Shown in pieces: positions 53,270-62,949 of a DNA stretch of 64,000 nt. This DNA comes from Lachnotalea sp041821265 (GTDB lineage: Bacteria > Bacillota > Clostridia > Lachnospirales > Lachnospiraceae). The position numbers were made by a program, and so were the translations under genes. The stretch is taken from assembly GCA_041821265.1 (NCBI GenBank), contig JBGUEQ010000002.1:1-64000 (forward strand). The letters run 5' to 3'. The notes under the pieces are model-generated. The model had not been told where the DNA came from, ran no database searches, and saw nothing but the letters and a program-made list of their open reading frames with translations. Each line of letters begins with the position of its first letter. The stretch's first letter is position 1.

Positions 53270-54073
53270 GTGGCAAAAGAAAAAAAAGCTAAAGTGAGCA
53301 GAAAAGAAAAGAATGAATTAAAAAAGAGAGCAAAAGCACAAGGGTTAAATGATATAGAGAAAGAAGAAACTACAGGTGGTAAGATAGGCGTAGTAGTAGT
53401 AACTTTGTTTATCATTGCAGTATGGCTTGGTATTTTTGCACTTTTAATCAAATGGGATGTCGGAAATTTCGGTTCAACCGTACTGTACCCTGTATTAAAA
53501 GATGTTCCTGTAATAAGTGCTATTTTACCAAATACTACAACACAAGATGCTGCTGCTGATGGCGACTATCCTTATGATACATTAGCACAAGCGGTAGAAC
53601 AAATAAAAAGCTTAGAGTTGCAGCTTCAGACAGCACAAGATCAAATTACTACAAATGATAGTACAGTGGAAGAACGTAATGCAGAGATTGAAAGATTAAA
53701 GGCATTTGAAGACCAACAGACAGAATATCAGCAGTTAAAAGCTAAGTTCGATGAAGAAATAGTTTTTAATGACAACGCACCTGATATTTCGGAATACAAA
53801 GCTTATTACGAAAGCATATCTCCGGATAATGCAGAATTACTATATAAACAAGTTGTACAACAGATTGCGTACTCAGATGAGGTGAAGGATTATGCAAAAG
53901 CATATAGTCAAATGAAACCAGCTCAGGCGGCAGGAATATTTGAAACGATGACGAATAATCTGGATTTGGTAGCAGAAATATTAACAAATATGAGCACGGA
54001 TGCAAGAGGAAGTATTCTCGGTGCAATGGACCCTGCTATAGCAGCTAAGGTCACAAAAATCATGGCACCTTAG
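53270..54073 (+). CDS. MotE-like flagellar membrane protein
   Basis: A 267-residue protein with a very basic cytoplasmic start (KEKKAKVSRKEKNELKKRAK), one membrane segment (about residues 43-65), a long coiled coil (AVEQIKSLELQLQTAQDQI and on, to about 155) and a C-terminal MgtE_N-like domain (YSQMKPAQAAGIFETM, LTNMSTDARGSILGAMDP, AAKVTKIMAP). Proteins of this build (MotE in rhizobia) sit in flagellar operons between fliJ and fliK and are thought to act in the periplasm/wall side of the motor. Start GTG with GGGCGGGTG. Confidence 0.85.
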   Translation: MAKEKKAKVSRKEKNELKKRAKAQGLNDIEKEETTGGKIGVVVVTLFIIAVWLGIFALLIKWDVGNFGSTVLYPVLKDVPVISAILPNTTTQDAAADGDYPYDTLAQAVEQIKSLELQLQTAQDQITTNDSTVEERNAEIERLKAFEDQQTEYQQLKAKFDEEIVFNDNAPDISEYKAYYESISPDNAELLYKQVVQQIAYSDEVKDYAKAYSQMKPAQAAGIFETMTNNLDLVAEILTNMSTDARGSILGAMDPAIAAKVTKIMAP

Positions 54074-54134
54074 AATAGAGTTATTGTAAGCATTGCTTGT
54101 AATAACAACAATACATTAGAAGGGAGGAAAGGAA

Positions 54135-55724
54135 ATGAATGCAACTTCAGTAGATACAATATCGCTAGGTAGTAATCAATCGGTAGAAACATCTTCTAGG
54201 CAAGCAAGTATGGTACAAGGTATTTCTAGTTTTAGTACTATTATTAATAGTATAGCAACAACTAGTCAAAGTAGTATTACGAGTACATCAAATCAAAAAG
54301 CTACAAGTACTGTGGATTCAAAGCGTTCTGAAAGCACATCAAATTCACATAATACTACAAATGAAGCAATTAAGAATAAAACGGACGAGAGTGATTCGAA
54401 CGGTGAAGAAAATTCGCAAGTGGATGAACTTGAGACGCAAGAAGTATCTTCTAATATAACAACGGTAGAAGAGAAACTTAATTCTAAAAATTCGTTAGAA
54501 GAAGCTTCTGAAAAAATAAAGGATATTCTATTAGATATTCTAGGTGTGTCAGAAGAGGATTTAGAATCGGCTATGCAAACATTAGGGCTTCAATACTTGG
54601 ATTGTTTGGATAAAAATAATTTAGCACAAATTCTAACTCAAATATCTGGAAATAGTGATATATCGGCACTTATAACAGATGGAAATTTATATCAGCAATT
54701 TAGTGATGCAGTAACACTCGTTGATGGTGTGAAGGATGATATACTTTCAGAGCTAGGTATATCAGAAGATGAATTAATGGCAGTGTTAGATCAGTTCAAA
54801 ACAGAGAGCTTAAATACTAGCTCAGAAGATGTGGTTACAAGGGTCAATAATACAGATACAGCTGACACAGATGAAGCCGTAGCATTAGTAAAGGATAACA
54901 TATTACAAGATAACACAACGAAAGAACCTGTGGTTATAACGGAAGCTACCAAAGAGAGTGTATTGGAAAATGCAAATGTTAAAAAGGAAGATACTACGCT
55001 GAAACAAGATCAAGTTTCAACAGATGTAGTAGAAGAAGTTTCAAGTGAGAGTGACAAATCAAAAACACTAACGTCTAATATGCAAGACAACGCAGAGCAA
55101 CAAACTGATGATCAAGCAGAACTAACTACAAAACAGTCTGACACGATAGAAGTGGAAGATAAAGTGGTGGATGAATTTCAAGAATACTCATTGGTTCAAG
55201 AAAAACAAGAAAATGTAGGGAATAATTTGGAAGAAGTAGTTCCGGTTAGCGAAAAGACAACGGTTGATGTTGAAAATATCTTAAAACAGATTCAAAATCA
55301 AATCAAAGTCTCTGTTAATGCGGATACCACTACAATGGAATTTCAATTAAATCCAGAACATTTAGGAAAGCTTACGATACAAATAGCTTCCAAAGAAGGC
55401 ATTATTACCGCGCAGATTGTAGCACAAAGTCTTACGGTGAAAGAAGTGATAGAAGGTCAAATTATTCAATTAAGAGATACTATGAATAATCAAGGATTAA
55501 AAGTACAATCGGTTGAAGTGACAGTTGAAAGTCATGAGTTTGAAAGAAACCTTGAAGATGGAAATAGTAATGCAAATCAAGGACAATTTGAACAACAGCA
55601 AAAAAATAGCAGAAGACAGTTTAACTATAATGATTTAGATTCATTAGAGGATATGTCGGTAGATGAAGCATTAATTGCTGAGATGATGATTAATGGTGGT
55701 AATTCTATTAATTATTCAGCATAA
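54135..55724 (+). CDS. fliK: Flagellar hook-length control protein FliK
   Basis: The 529-residue ruler protein is secreted during hook growth. Its first 400 residues are Ser, Thr, Asp, Glu and Gln-rich with no fixed fold; residues 405-490 form the switch domain (Flg_hook) with FQLNPEHLGKLTIQIASKEG and VKEVIEGQIIQLRDTMNNQGL. The low-complexity linker varies in length between species. GGGAGG precedes the ATG. Confidence 0.92.
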   Translation: MNATSVDTISLGSNQSVETSSRQASMVQGISSFSTIINSIATTSQSSITSTSNQKATSTVDSKRSESTSNSHNTTNEAIKNKTDESDSNGEENSQVDELETQEVSSNITTVEEKLNSKNSLEEASEKIKDILLDILGVSEEDLESAMQTLGLQYLDCLDKNNLAQILTQISGNSDISALITDGNLYQQFSDAVTLVDGVKDDILSELGISEDELMAVLDQFKTESLNTSSEDVVTRVNNTDTADTDEAVALVKDNILQDNTTKEPVVITEATKESVLENANVKKEDTTLKQDQVSTDVVEEVSSESDKSKTLTSNMQDNAEQQTDDQAELTTKQSDTIEVEDKVVDEFQEYSLVQEKQENVGNNLEEVVPVSEKTTVDVENILKQIQNQIKVSVNADTTTMEFQLNPEHLGKLTIQIASKEGIITAQIVAQSLTVKEVIEGQIIQLRDTMNNQGLKVQSVEVTVESHEFERNLEDGNSNANQGQFEQQQKNSRRQFNYNDLDSLEDMSVDEALIAEMMINGGNSINYSA

Positions 55725-55744
55725 TAAATTTAGGGGGTAGAATC

Positions 55745-56230
55745 ATGCCAATAGTACAAGAAATATCAGATGGTAAGTTTGTGGCCAGTGGTTCAGAAGC
55801 ATTATCAGATAGTACCACAAAATCTAAAAGTGCATCGTCGCTAGACAAAGATGCCTTTTTACAATTACTTGTAGCACAGATGAAATATCAAGATCCACTA
55901 GAACCTACTTCTAATACGGAATATATTGCCCAATTGGCAACATTTTCGCAACTAGAGGCTACTCAGAACTTGGAAAATGCCACTGATGAGAGCCAAGCAG
56001 CAGATTTAGTTGGTCAACCAGTTATCATGAAAACGACGTCTTCTTCTACAGGGGATACCTATTATACAGCAGGGTATGTTGATGCCATGATAGTATCGGA
56101 TGGAAAACCTTTTCTTTTTATTAACAATAACTATTATGCACTATCAGATTTGGATACCGTTCTGGATGATGACTATTATAAGAAATATTTGGACACAACT
56201 GTTAAACCAGACACACCAGTAACAACTTAA
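55745..56230 (+). CDS. flgD: Flagellar hook cap protein FlgD
   Basis: The 161-residue scaffold caps the growing hook. The signature is LDKDAFLQLLVAQMKYQDPLEPTSNTEYIAQLATFSQLE (in parts, residues 35-72). It is shorter than enterobacterial FlgD and lacks the full C-terminal FlgD-Ig and tudor-like domains, as in many clostridia. Twenty bases after fliK. Confidence 0.93.
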   Translation: MPIVQEISDGKFVASGSEALSDSTTKSKSASSLDKDAFLQLLVAQMKYQDPLEPTSNTEYIAQLATFSQLEATQNLENATDESQAADLVGQPVIMKTTSSSTGDTYYTAGYVDAMIVSDGKPFLFINNNYYALSDLDTVLDDDYYKKYLDTTVKPDTPVTT

Positions 56231-56270
56231 GAATAGAATTAAAATTTAATAATTGGATTGGAGAATGAAT

Positions 56271-56675
56271 ATGAAAATAGATAATAGTCAATTCTCTTCC
56301 ATTGAGCAGGTTACAGGGAAGTACCTGAACAGAAACATTGTAACAACAGTAAACGAAGCAGAAAACACTTCATTTAGCAACATATTAAAACAGCAACAAT
56401 TAGATGGAGTTGACGAAGGTTCTGAGTTGAAGTTTTCCAAGCATGCGAGTGAAAGATTGGCAGCAAGGAATATAGATATGACCCAGGAACAGATGCAAAG
56501 ACTGCAATGTGGAACCAAACAGGCCAATGAGAAGGGAATCAATGAATCATTAGTGATGGTTGACAACTTAGCTTTTATTGTAAATGTAAAAAACAAAACA
56601 GTAATTACAGCGATGGATCAAAGTGATTTACCAGAAAGAGTTTATACTAATATTGATGGAGCGGTCATTATATAG
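56271..56675 (+). CDS. Flagellar operon protein (TIGR02530 family)
   Basis: A 134-residue protein of the flagellar operon family between flgD and flgE. The conserved part is LKFSKHASERLAARNIDMT, then GINESLVMVDNLAFIVNVKNKTVITAMD (in parts). Its function is not established; it has been thought of as a hook-stage regulator. ATG 56271 is chosen, 7 bases after TTGGAG. Confidence 0.9.
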   Translation: MKIDNSQFSSIEQVTGKYLNRNIVTTVNEAENTSFSNILKQQQLDGVDEGSELKFSKHASERLAARNIDMTQEQMQRLQCGTKQANEKGINESLVMVDNLAFIVNVKNKTVITAMDQSDLPERVYTNIDGAVII

Positions 56676-56762
56676 CTGGACCTTCATGGAAGCTATGTCT
56701 TTGAATGATTGATAAGACAAGCTGCTCTTAAATTCAAACAAATAACAGGAGGTTATTTTCTT

Positions 56763-58163
56763 ATGATGAGATCATTATATTCTGGTGTAGCAGGTCTTAA
56801 AACACACCAGACAAAGATGGATGTAATTGGTAATAATATTGCCAATGTTAACACGGTAGGATATAAATCACAATCAGTAACGTTTCAGGATGTTATGTAT
56901 CAGACAACACAGTCAGCTACTGGTGCTACCGCTACAACAGGTGGTACGAACGCAAAGCAAATAGGTCTTGGCGTAACAACAGGAGCTATTAGTACAAATA
57001 TTACTACCGCAGGTGCGACGCAGACAACAAACAATCCATTTGATGTCGCTATTACAGGAAATAGTTTCTTTGTAGTAAACGACGGTACACAGAATTATTT
57101 TACGAAGGCAGGTAACTTTGCAGTAGATAGTGCAGGTAATCTGGTAATGTCAACAACTGGATACAATGTAATGGGATGGCAGGTTGATGCGAATGGAGAT
57201 ATTTTAAAAGCAACTGTTTCTCCACTTCAAATTATGTCTGCTGCAAATCTTACATGCGATCCAGTGGCAACAACACAAGCAACTTACAGTGGTATTATTG
57301 ATACAGCTAATTCGAATTTGAATGGAAGTACAGGCTCAGTAGCAGCTCTTAGCTTTTATGACGCACTTGGATATTCTTATGATGCAAGTTTTTCAATACA
57401 TAATGCTGAAGGGCTACTTGATTCAACAAGTGCTACGTTACCATCTAATACTTTTTATTTGACACTAGATGGTATTTCGGATTCAACTACTAAGGCTGCC
57501 GTTATGGGAACATCAGGAGCTACCTTTGGAAATACATTAACATTTACTGACGCCGGAACTCCGATTACTGTTAATAATGCAATTTTAGTTTCCTATAATC
57601 AAGCCACTGGTGTACTTGAGGCTATTGACGGAACAGCAGCAACTACAACGAATCTTTCTTTTGGCACAGCACCAGATCAGTTGAAATTTTCAACAATTAA
57701 TATAGACTTGTCAGGAAGTAAAGTGTCGGGTAATAGTGGAGTAATCACAACCGCTATGAAAAAAGGCGCGTCTGATGGTACCACGGGTACTGGAAGTAGG
57801 CTTGGTACTATGACGGGTGTATCGATAGGAACAGATGGTACAATTACGGGTTCTTATAGTACTGGAGTTACAAAGACGCTTGGACAGATAGCTGTTGCAG
57901 AATTCACCAATGCTGCTGGTCTTTCGAAAGAAGGAAAAAATGTATACTCTACAACGTTAAATTCAGGAGATTTTGATGGAATTGGCGTCGATATCAAGGC
58001 AAATAGTGGTAGTTTGGCAACAGGAGTACTTGAAATGTCAAATGTAGATTTATCTTCAGAATTTACAGAGATGATTACAACACAGAGAGGTTTTCAGGCA
58101 AACTCAAGAATTATTACTGTATCAGATACGATGTTAGAGGAATTGATTAATCTAAAACGATAA
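56763..58163 (+). CDS. flgE: Flagellar hook protein FlgE
   Basis: The 466-residue hook subunit begins MRSLYSGVAGLKTHQTKMDVIGNNIANVNTVGYKS (in parts), the rod/hook signature, has a large Ser/Thr/Gly-rich variable middle, and closes with GVLEMSNVDLSSEFTEMITTQRGFQANSRIITVSD (in parts). ATG 56763 after AGGAGG is chosen; an ATG three bases later is also possible. A stem-loop follows at 58185. Confidence 0.95.
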   Translation: MMRSLYSGVAGLKTHQTKMDVIGNNIANVNTVGYKSQSVTFQDVMYQTTQSATGATATTGGTNAKQIGLGVTTGAISTNITTAGATQTTNNPFDVAITGNSFFVVNDGTQNYFTKAGNFAVDSAGNLVMSTTGYNVMGWQVDANGDILKATVSPLQIMSAANLTCDPVATTQATYSGIIDTANSNLNGSTGSVAALSFYDALGYSYDASFSIHNAEGLLDSTSATLPSNTFYLTLDGISDSTTKAAVMGTSGATFGNTLTFTDAGTPITVNNAILVSYNQATGVLEAIDGTAATTTNLSFGTAPDQLKFSTINIDLSGSKVSGNSGVITTAMKKGASDGTTGTGSRLGTMTGVSIGTDGTITGSYSTGVTKTLGQIAVAEFTNAAGLSKEGKNVYSTTLNSGDFDGIGVDIKANSGSLATGVLEMSNVDLSSEFTEMITTQRGFQANSRIITVSDTMLEELINLKR

Positions 58164-58184
58164 TTAATACTTAGGTAAAAACAT

Positions 58185-58236
58185 CCCCAATGTACTGAAT
58201 TTGATAGCTTAATAGCCATAAAAAGTACATTTGGGG
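58185..58236 (+). terminator. Stem-loop between flgE and flbD (possible attenuator)
   Basis: CCCCAATGTACT pairs with AGTACATTTGGGG (12 bp, one bulged T) around a 27-base loop, followed by an AT-rich but not T-rich tail. It may reduce or process the downstream motor genes. Confidence 0.55.
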
Positions 58237-58355
58237 TAATAATAAATATTTTATTAAAAGGTAAAAGTTTTATAAATTAACCAGAAATCATTGATTATTA
58301 TAAGAAAGTTAATTATAAACTATATAGGAGATAATTTAACTCAAGGAGGAGTACC

Positions 58356-58544
58356 ATGATTGAAGTCACAAAACTAAATGACAAAACAATTTTGATTAAT
58401 GCAGATTTAATTGAATCGGTGGAAGAAACTCCAGATACTGTTATTTCTTTTGCTACGGGGAAGAAAATTATTGTAAAAGAAAGTAGACAAGACATAAAAA
58501 ATTTAGTAATATCATATAAAAAGGAATTTCTTGTAGGATTATAA
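58356..58544 (+). CDS. flbD: Flagellar protein FlbD/SwrD
   Basis: A 62-residue protein of the FlbD/SwrD family, which raises flagellar torque for swarming in Bacillus. It starts MIEVTKLNDKTILINADLIE and has GKKIIVKES in the middle. It lies directly before motA with AAGGAGGAG upstream, and marks the start of the motor-gene section. Confidence 0.94.
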   Translation: MIEVTKLNDKTILINADLIESVEETPDTVISFATGKKIIVKESRQDIKNLVISYKKEFLVGL

Positions 58545-58574
58545 TACATTATTAAGATGGGGTAGGTGACAGTC

Positions 58575-59402
58575 GTGGATATAGCTTCAATTATTGGTTT
58601 AATAGGATGTTTTTTTATAGTTATTTTTGGTATTATATCAGGCAACTTAGGAGTAGCAGCATTGCCCAACTTTTTTGATAGATCATCAATAATTATCACA
58701 ATTGGTGGAACGATTGCATGTATGTTGGCTTCAAATAGTATGAAAGATTTTTTATCAGGATGGAAAAGTATTAAATTGGTACTCAAGGTTCCAGTGGTAG
58801 ATGAAGCGGCAACAATTAAAAATATTATTGATCTATCAAATGTAGCACGTAAAGAAGGTTTGCTTTCTTTGGAGGAGGCAGCTAATAATTTAGAAGATGA
58901 GTTCCTTAAAAAGGGAATTTTACTTATAGTTGATGGTACAGATCCTGAATTGGTTCGTGCCATATTAGAAACAGAATTAACATGTGTTGAGAGTCGACAC
59001 AAAAAGACAATAGCATTTTGGGATACCGTTGGAGCAATGGCTCCTGCGTGGGGAATGATTGGTACTTTGATTGGATTAGTAAATATGCTTAAGAATTTGG
59101 AAGATGCATCATCAATTGGCCCTAACATGGCGGTAGCACTGTTAACAACTTTGTATGGTTCTTTAGTTGCTAACTGGATAGCGGCTCCCGTTGCAAGTAA
59201 GTTAAAGAGCAATGACGAAGTGGAAGTTATGCTTAAAGAAGTAATGATAGAAGGTCTATTATCCATTCAAGCCGGCGAAAATCCTCGTGTTATTGAAGAA
59301 AAATTAAAATCCTTCTTATCACCACAACAACGTGCGCTGTTTGCAGGGGACAAGGGTGAAGATGGGGTAACATCAAATGGCGGAGGTGAAGCCAATGGCT
59401 AA
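58575..59402 (+). CDS. motA: Flagellar motor stator protein MotA
   Basis: The 275-residue stator subunit has four membrane segments (ASIIGLIGCFFIVIFGIIS, TIGGTIACMLASN, GAMAPAWGMIGTLIGLVNM, MAVALLTTLYGSLVANWIAAP) and the cytoplasmic loop with charges facing FliG. The Pro residues in MAPAWG and AAPVA are the conserved pair. GTG 58575 is chosen for spacing from GGGGTAGGTG; another GTG 9 bases upstream is in frame. Overlaps motB by 8 bases. Confidence 0.95.
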   Translation: MDIASIIGLIGCFFIVIFGIISGNLGVAALPNFFDRSSIIITIGGTIACMLASNSMKDFLSGWKSIKLVLKVPVVDEAATIKNIIDLSNVARKEGLLSLEEAANNLEDEFLKKGILLIVDGTDPELVRAILETELTCVESRHKKTIAFWDTVGAMAPAWGMIGTLIGLVNMLKNLEDASSIGPNMAVALLTTLYGSLVANWIAAPVASKLKSNDEVEVMLKEVMIEGLLSIQAGENPRVIEEKLKSFLSPQQRALFAGDKGEDGVTSNGGGEANG

Positions 59403-60195
59403 GAGGAAACAAGAAGATCCACCAAAAGGGTTACCAGCCTGGATGGCTACCTTTAGTGATTTGATGAATTTACTTCTTTGTTTCTTCGTATTGCTTTTTT
59501 CTATGTCTACTGTAGATGCAGAGAAGTTTGAGCAGGTAGCAGCATCATTTGCTAGTAGTTTTAGTATTTTATCTGGTGGAGGAAGTTCAATAGGTGAAGG
59601 GGTACTTATATCAAGTGGAGTAAGCCAATTAAGTGAGTTAGATCAGTATTTTACATCTATGGGTAAAAATGAACAAGGTGACACAACAACTACCATAGAT
59701 CAACAAACGGAATACGAAAATAAAGCGTTAACTGAATCGGAACAAATGGCAGAACAGATTGAACAAATGATAGCCAATAGTGGAGTAGAAGAAGATATAG
59801 AAATAGATTTCAACTCGCATTATGTTCTTCTTACTTTAAATGGAGCCTTCTTATTTGATTCGGGAAGTGCGCAAATTAAAGAAGAATCGTTACCTCTCAT
59901 TGACAAAGTAGGGTTAATAATAGGAAAATTTTCCGATAGAATCGTAGAAATTGAAGGACATACAGATAATGTTCCAATATCAAACTCTAAATATAAAAAC
60001 AATAATGAATTATCAACAGCAAGAGCCCTAGCGGTATTAGAATATTTTATAGATGAAAAGGGAATTGATCCAGTTAAATTAAAATCTTCAGGTCGTGGCG
60101 AATATGTGCCAGTTGCAGATAATTCTACAGCAGAGGGCCGAGCACGCAATAGACGTGTCGAGGTGAAAATATATAATTCATATAGTGACTATTAA
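59395..60195 (+). CDS. motB: Flagellar motor stator protein MotB
   Basis: The 266-residue partner anchors the stator to the wall. A cytoplasmic basic start leads to the membrane segment with the ion-binding Asp in ATFSDLMNLLLCFFVLLFS (about residues 18-40), and the C-terminal OmpA/MotB domain binds peptidoglycan (FDSGSAQIKEESLPLIDKVG, IEGHTDNVPIS, RALAVLEYFI). ATG 59395 follows GGAGGTGA and lies inside the end of motA. Whether H+ or Na+ is used is not clear. Confidence 0.95.
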   Translation: MAKRKQEDPPKGLPAWMATFSDLMNLLLCFFVLLFSMSTVDAEKFEQVAASFASSFSILSGGGSSIGEGVLISSGVSQLSELDQYFTSMGKNEQGDTTTTIDQQTEYENKALTESEQMAEQIEQMIANSGVEEDIEIDFNSHYVLLTLNGAFLFDSGSAQIKEESLPLIDKVGLIIGKFSDRIVEIEGHTDNVPISNSKYKNNNELSTARALAVLEYFIDEKGIDPVKLKSSGRGEYVPVADNSTAEGRARNRRVEVKIYNSYSDY

Positions 60196-60207
60196 AGGAG
60201 TAGAGTG

Positions 60208-60723
60208 ATGAAGAAAAACATTTTTAGTATTTTGATTTTAGCACTTGTGGTGGTCAACCTAGTATTAACGGCTGTCATGATGTTTAGTGTAGTTCCAGCT
60301 TCCAAGAAAACGAATGCACTAGTAACCCAAATTTGTAGTGTTTTAGATTTGGAATTAGAAGCAAATGCAACAGATACAAGTGATGTAACAATTCCGATTG
60401 ACCAAATTGCTACATACGATATCGAAGACAAGTTTACGGTCAATTTGAAAAAGGGTGTTGATGAACAAGAGCATTATGCCGTATTTTCGGTTACATTATC
60501 AATGGATACAAAGAATGACGGTTACAAGACTTATGGTAATACAATAGCAGAAAAAGTAAGTTTGATTAAAAGCGAAATTAATGATGTAGTTTCAACCTTT
60601 ACCTTGGAGGATGCGCAAAATAATAGAGAAGCGTTACAAGAAGCTTTACGACAACGTTTAGCAGAAATGTTTGATTCGGATTTTATTATAAAAGTTGCAT
60701 TTAGAGATATTGTGTTTCAATAA
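60208..60723 (+). CDS. fliL: Flagellar basal body-associated protein FliL
   Basis: A 171-residue stator-associated protein with one N-terminal membrane segment (IFSILILALVVVNLVLTAV) and an external domain ending with the family-typical DAQNNREALQEALRQRLAEMF and DFIIKVAFRDIVFQ. Start ATG 60208 with AAAGGAG; a GTG 3 bases earlier is possible. Confidence 0.9.
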   Translation: MKKNIFSILILALVVVNLVLTAVMMFSVVPASKKTNALVTQICSVLDLELEANATDTSDVTIPIDQIATYDIEDKFTVNLKKGVDEQEHYAVFSVTLSMDTKNDGYKTYGNTIAEKVSLIKSEINDVVSTFTLEDAQNNREALQEALRQRLAEMFDSDFIIKVAFRDIVFQ

Positions 60724-60764
60724 AATGCTTATGAAGATGAGCTTTACCTAGGAGGTGAATGATA

Positions 60765-61745
60765 ATGGGAGAAGTATTATCCCAAAGTGAGATTGATAAT
60801 TTGCTTAATGCTTTGAGTACGGGTGAATTAGACGTTGATGATATCAGCGACTCCTCTGAGAAACAAGTAAGAAATTATGACTTTGCAAGACCATCAAAAT
60901 TTTCAAAAGAACATTTACGAACTTTGGAAATTATATTTGAACATTATGGCAGATTGTTATCAACCAATCTACCTGGCTATTTAAGAAAGAATATTCAGGT
61001 TGAAGTTATGAATTCAGAGGCAGTTACTTATTCCGAATTTACAAATGCATTATCCAATCCAGTTATATTAGGAATTGTTAATTTTGCTCCGTTATCAGGC
61101 AATATAATATTAGAGCTTGCATCTAATTTAGGATTTGCAATTGTAGATCGTATGTTAGGTGGGTATGGAAGGCCGCTAGACAGGAATAGAGATTTTTCAG
61201 AGATTGAGTTGACGGTAATAGAAAGAATTATGATTATATGTACTAATCTATTAAGAGAACCATGGCAAAATGTAATGAACATGGAACCACGATTGGAGAG
61301 AATAGAAACTAATTCACAGTTTGCTCAGGTGATTTCACCAAGTGAAATGATAGCAATTGTCACATTAAATATTAAAATTGGTGATGTGGAGGGTCTTATG
61401 AATATTTGTTTGCCATTCATTACGTTGGAAGATGTAATGGACAAGTTAAATACCAAATATTGGTACTCTACAATGCAAAGAGACGATGGGGGATCATATG
61501 AAGAAGCAATACAAAGTTTGATTAGCAGAGCTAGTATACCAGTTCGTACGGTTCTTGGAACAAGTACAATTGCGGTTAATGATTTTATTAATTTGCAACT
61601 TGGAGATATAATAAAATTAGAAACAAAAGTGGAACAAGAGTTAGATGTGTTTGTGGGGAATATTAAAAAATTTACTGCCCTGCCAGGTTCATCAGGAGAT
61701 AATTACGCAGTAAGAGTAACATCAATAATAAGAGAGGAGCAGTGA
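60765..61745 (+). CDS. fliM: Flagellar motor switch protein FliM
   Basis: The 326-residue switch protein binds CheY-P. Its N-terminus has the CheY-binding motif VLSQSEIDNLLNAL, a CheC-like middle domain (residues 45-225; YDFARPSKFSKEHLRTLEIIFEHYGR in parts), and a C-terminal SpoA domain. ATG 60765 is 6 bases after AGGAGGTGA; the in-frame ATG at 60759 touches it. FliY follows 4 bases later. Confidence 0.96.
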   Translation: MGEVLSQSEIDNLLNALSTGELDVDDISDSSEKQVRNYDFARPSKFSKEHLRTLEIIFEHYGRLLSTNLPGYLRKNIQVEVMNSEAVTYSEFTNALSNPVILGIVNFAPLSGNIILELASNLGFAIVDRMLGGYGRPLDRNRDFSEIELTVIERIMIICTNLLREPWQNVMNMEPRLERIETNSQFAQVISPSEMIAIVTLNIKIGDVEGLMNICLPFITLEDVMDKLNTKYWYSTMQRDDGGSYEEAIQSLISRASIPVRTVLGTSTIAVNDFINLQLGDIIKLETKVEQELDVFVGNIKKFTALPGSSGDNYAVRVTSIIREEQ

Positions 61746-61749
61746 AGTA

Positions 61750-62949
61750 ATGGACGGAATGTTATCACAAGAAGAAATTAATGCATTACTGAATGGTTCA
61801 GTTGAAGATACTCAAAGTAAATCTGGTTCAGGCGAACTGCTAACAGAAGCTGAAAAAGATGCTGTAGGGGAGATTGCCAATATTAGTATGGGAACAGCAG
61901 CAACTACTTTGTATTCGCTAGTTAATACCAAGGTAACAATTACAACACCAGTAGTAACCTATGCAACATGGGAAGATATAACACAGAATTATGATAGGCC
62001 ATGCGTTTTTATTCAAATTTCTTACAAGGATGGATTAGAAGGAAAGAATATACTGATTCTAAAAGAAAGAGATGTTAAAGTTATTACAGATCTAATGATG
62101 GGAGGGGATGGTACTAATATTGAAGGTGATATTAGTGAACTACATGTTAGTGCTATTTGCGAAGCTATGAACCAGATGATGGGCTCATCAGCTACTTCGC
62201 TTTCCGCTATGTTAAACAAAGTGGTTGATATTAGCCCACCAACAGCTACTGTTGTTGATCTAAATGATAATATTAACGAAGAAGAAATAGCATCATTTCT
62301 AGCAGGAACATTTGTAAGAGTTTCATTTAAAATGGAAATTGAAGGACTTGTTGACAGTAGTATAATGCAATTATATCCAATTGATTTTGCTAAGGAGTTA
62401 TATGAAAAGTTTTCTGCAACACACGAAGAAAGTATGCTTTCTTCACAGGAAAGCAAGGCACAGGCAGAACCAGAAGGACCACAACAACAGCAAATGCAAC
62501 AACAGCAAATGCAACAACAGCCTATGAACATGGATCCGCAGTATATGAATAATATGGGAATGCAAATGCAACAACCAAATATGCAGATGCAACAACCGTA
62601 TATGCAGATGCAACAACCATACATGCAGATGCAACAACCTAATATGCAAGGACAACCACAAAATGTTCAACCAGCACAGTTCCAGGCGTTTACAAATACA
62701 AATTTTGTAAGTGGAAATGAAAATATAGGGCTTATTATGGATGTACCGTTACAAGTAACGGTAGAGTTAGGACGGACAAGTAAATCAATTCAAGAAATAC
62801 TTGAATTTTCACCAGGTACTATTATAGAATTAAATAAAATAGCAGGTGAGCCAATTGATGTTTTAGTAAATGGTAAGTATGTAGCAAAAGGTGAAGTTGT
62901 AGTAATTGAAGAAAGTTTTGGAGTGAGAGTAACAGAAATCATAAAATAA
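61750..62949 (+). CDS. fliY: Flagellar motor switch phosphatase FliY
   Basis: The 399-residue protein is the FliN-type switch subunit with CheY-P phosphatase activity. N-terminus MLSQEEINALLNG resembles the FliM CheY-binding motif; two CheC active-site helices carry the E..xxN pairs (AVGEIANISMGTAATTL near residue 39; AICEAMNQMMGSSATSL near residue 135). A Met/Gln-rich linker (about residues 240-305) contains tandem QMQQPxM units, then the SpoA domain (LIMDVPLQVTVELGRTSKSI to LEFSPGTIIELNKIAGEPID). Close start spacing to fliM. Confidence 0.95.
   Translation: MDGMLSQEEINALLNGSVEDTQSKSGSGELLTEAEKDAVGEIANISMGTAATTLYSLVNTKVTITTPVVTYATWEDITQNYDRPCVFIQISYKDGLEGKNILILKERDVKVITDLMMGGDGTNIEGDISELHVSAICEAMNQMMGSSATSLSAMLNKVVDISPPTATVVDLNDNINEEEIASFLAGTFVRVSFKMEIEGLVDSSIMQLYPIDFAKELYEKFSATHEESMLSSQESKAQAEPEGPQQQQMQQQQMQQQPMNMDPQYMNNMGMQMQQPNMQMQQPYMQMQQPYMQMQQPNMQGQPQNVQPAQFQAFTNTNFVSGNENIGLIMDVPLQVTVELGRTSKSIQEILEFSPGTIIELNKIAGEPIDVLVNGKYVAKGEVVVIEESFGVRVTEIIK
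62560..62664 (+). repeat. 21-bp tandem repeats in fliY
   Basis: Five units of 21 bases (starts 62560, 62581, 62602, 62623 and a diverged one at 62644) encode MQMQQPx-type heptads in the FliY linker. They differ mainly in the last codons. They could change number by slippage without breaking the frame. Confidence 0.85.

Noticed and set aside
58313..59266. Long open frame of 317 codons on the - strand over motA
   Set aside because: It is the complement of a clear motA and flbD, has no ribosome site and no family resemblance; AT-rich codon use of motA leaves the opposite frame open.
62022..62624. Cys- and Gly-rich - strand frame over fliY
   Set aside because: The repeated CCICGCCI look is the mirror of the Met/Gln tandem repeats of fliY, not a real Cys-rich peptide.
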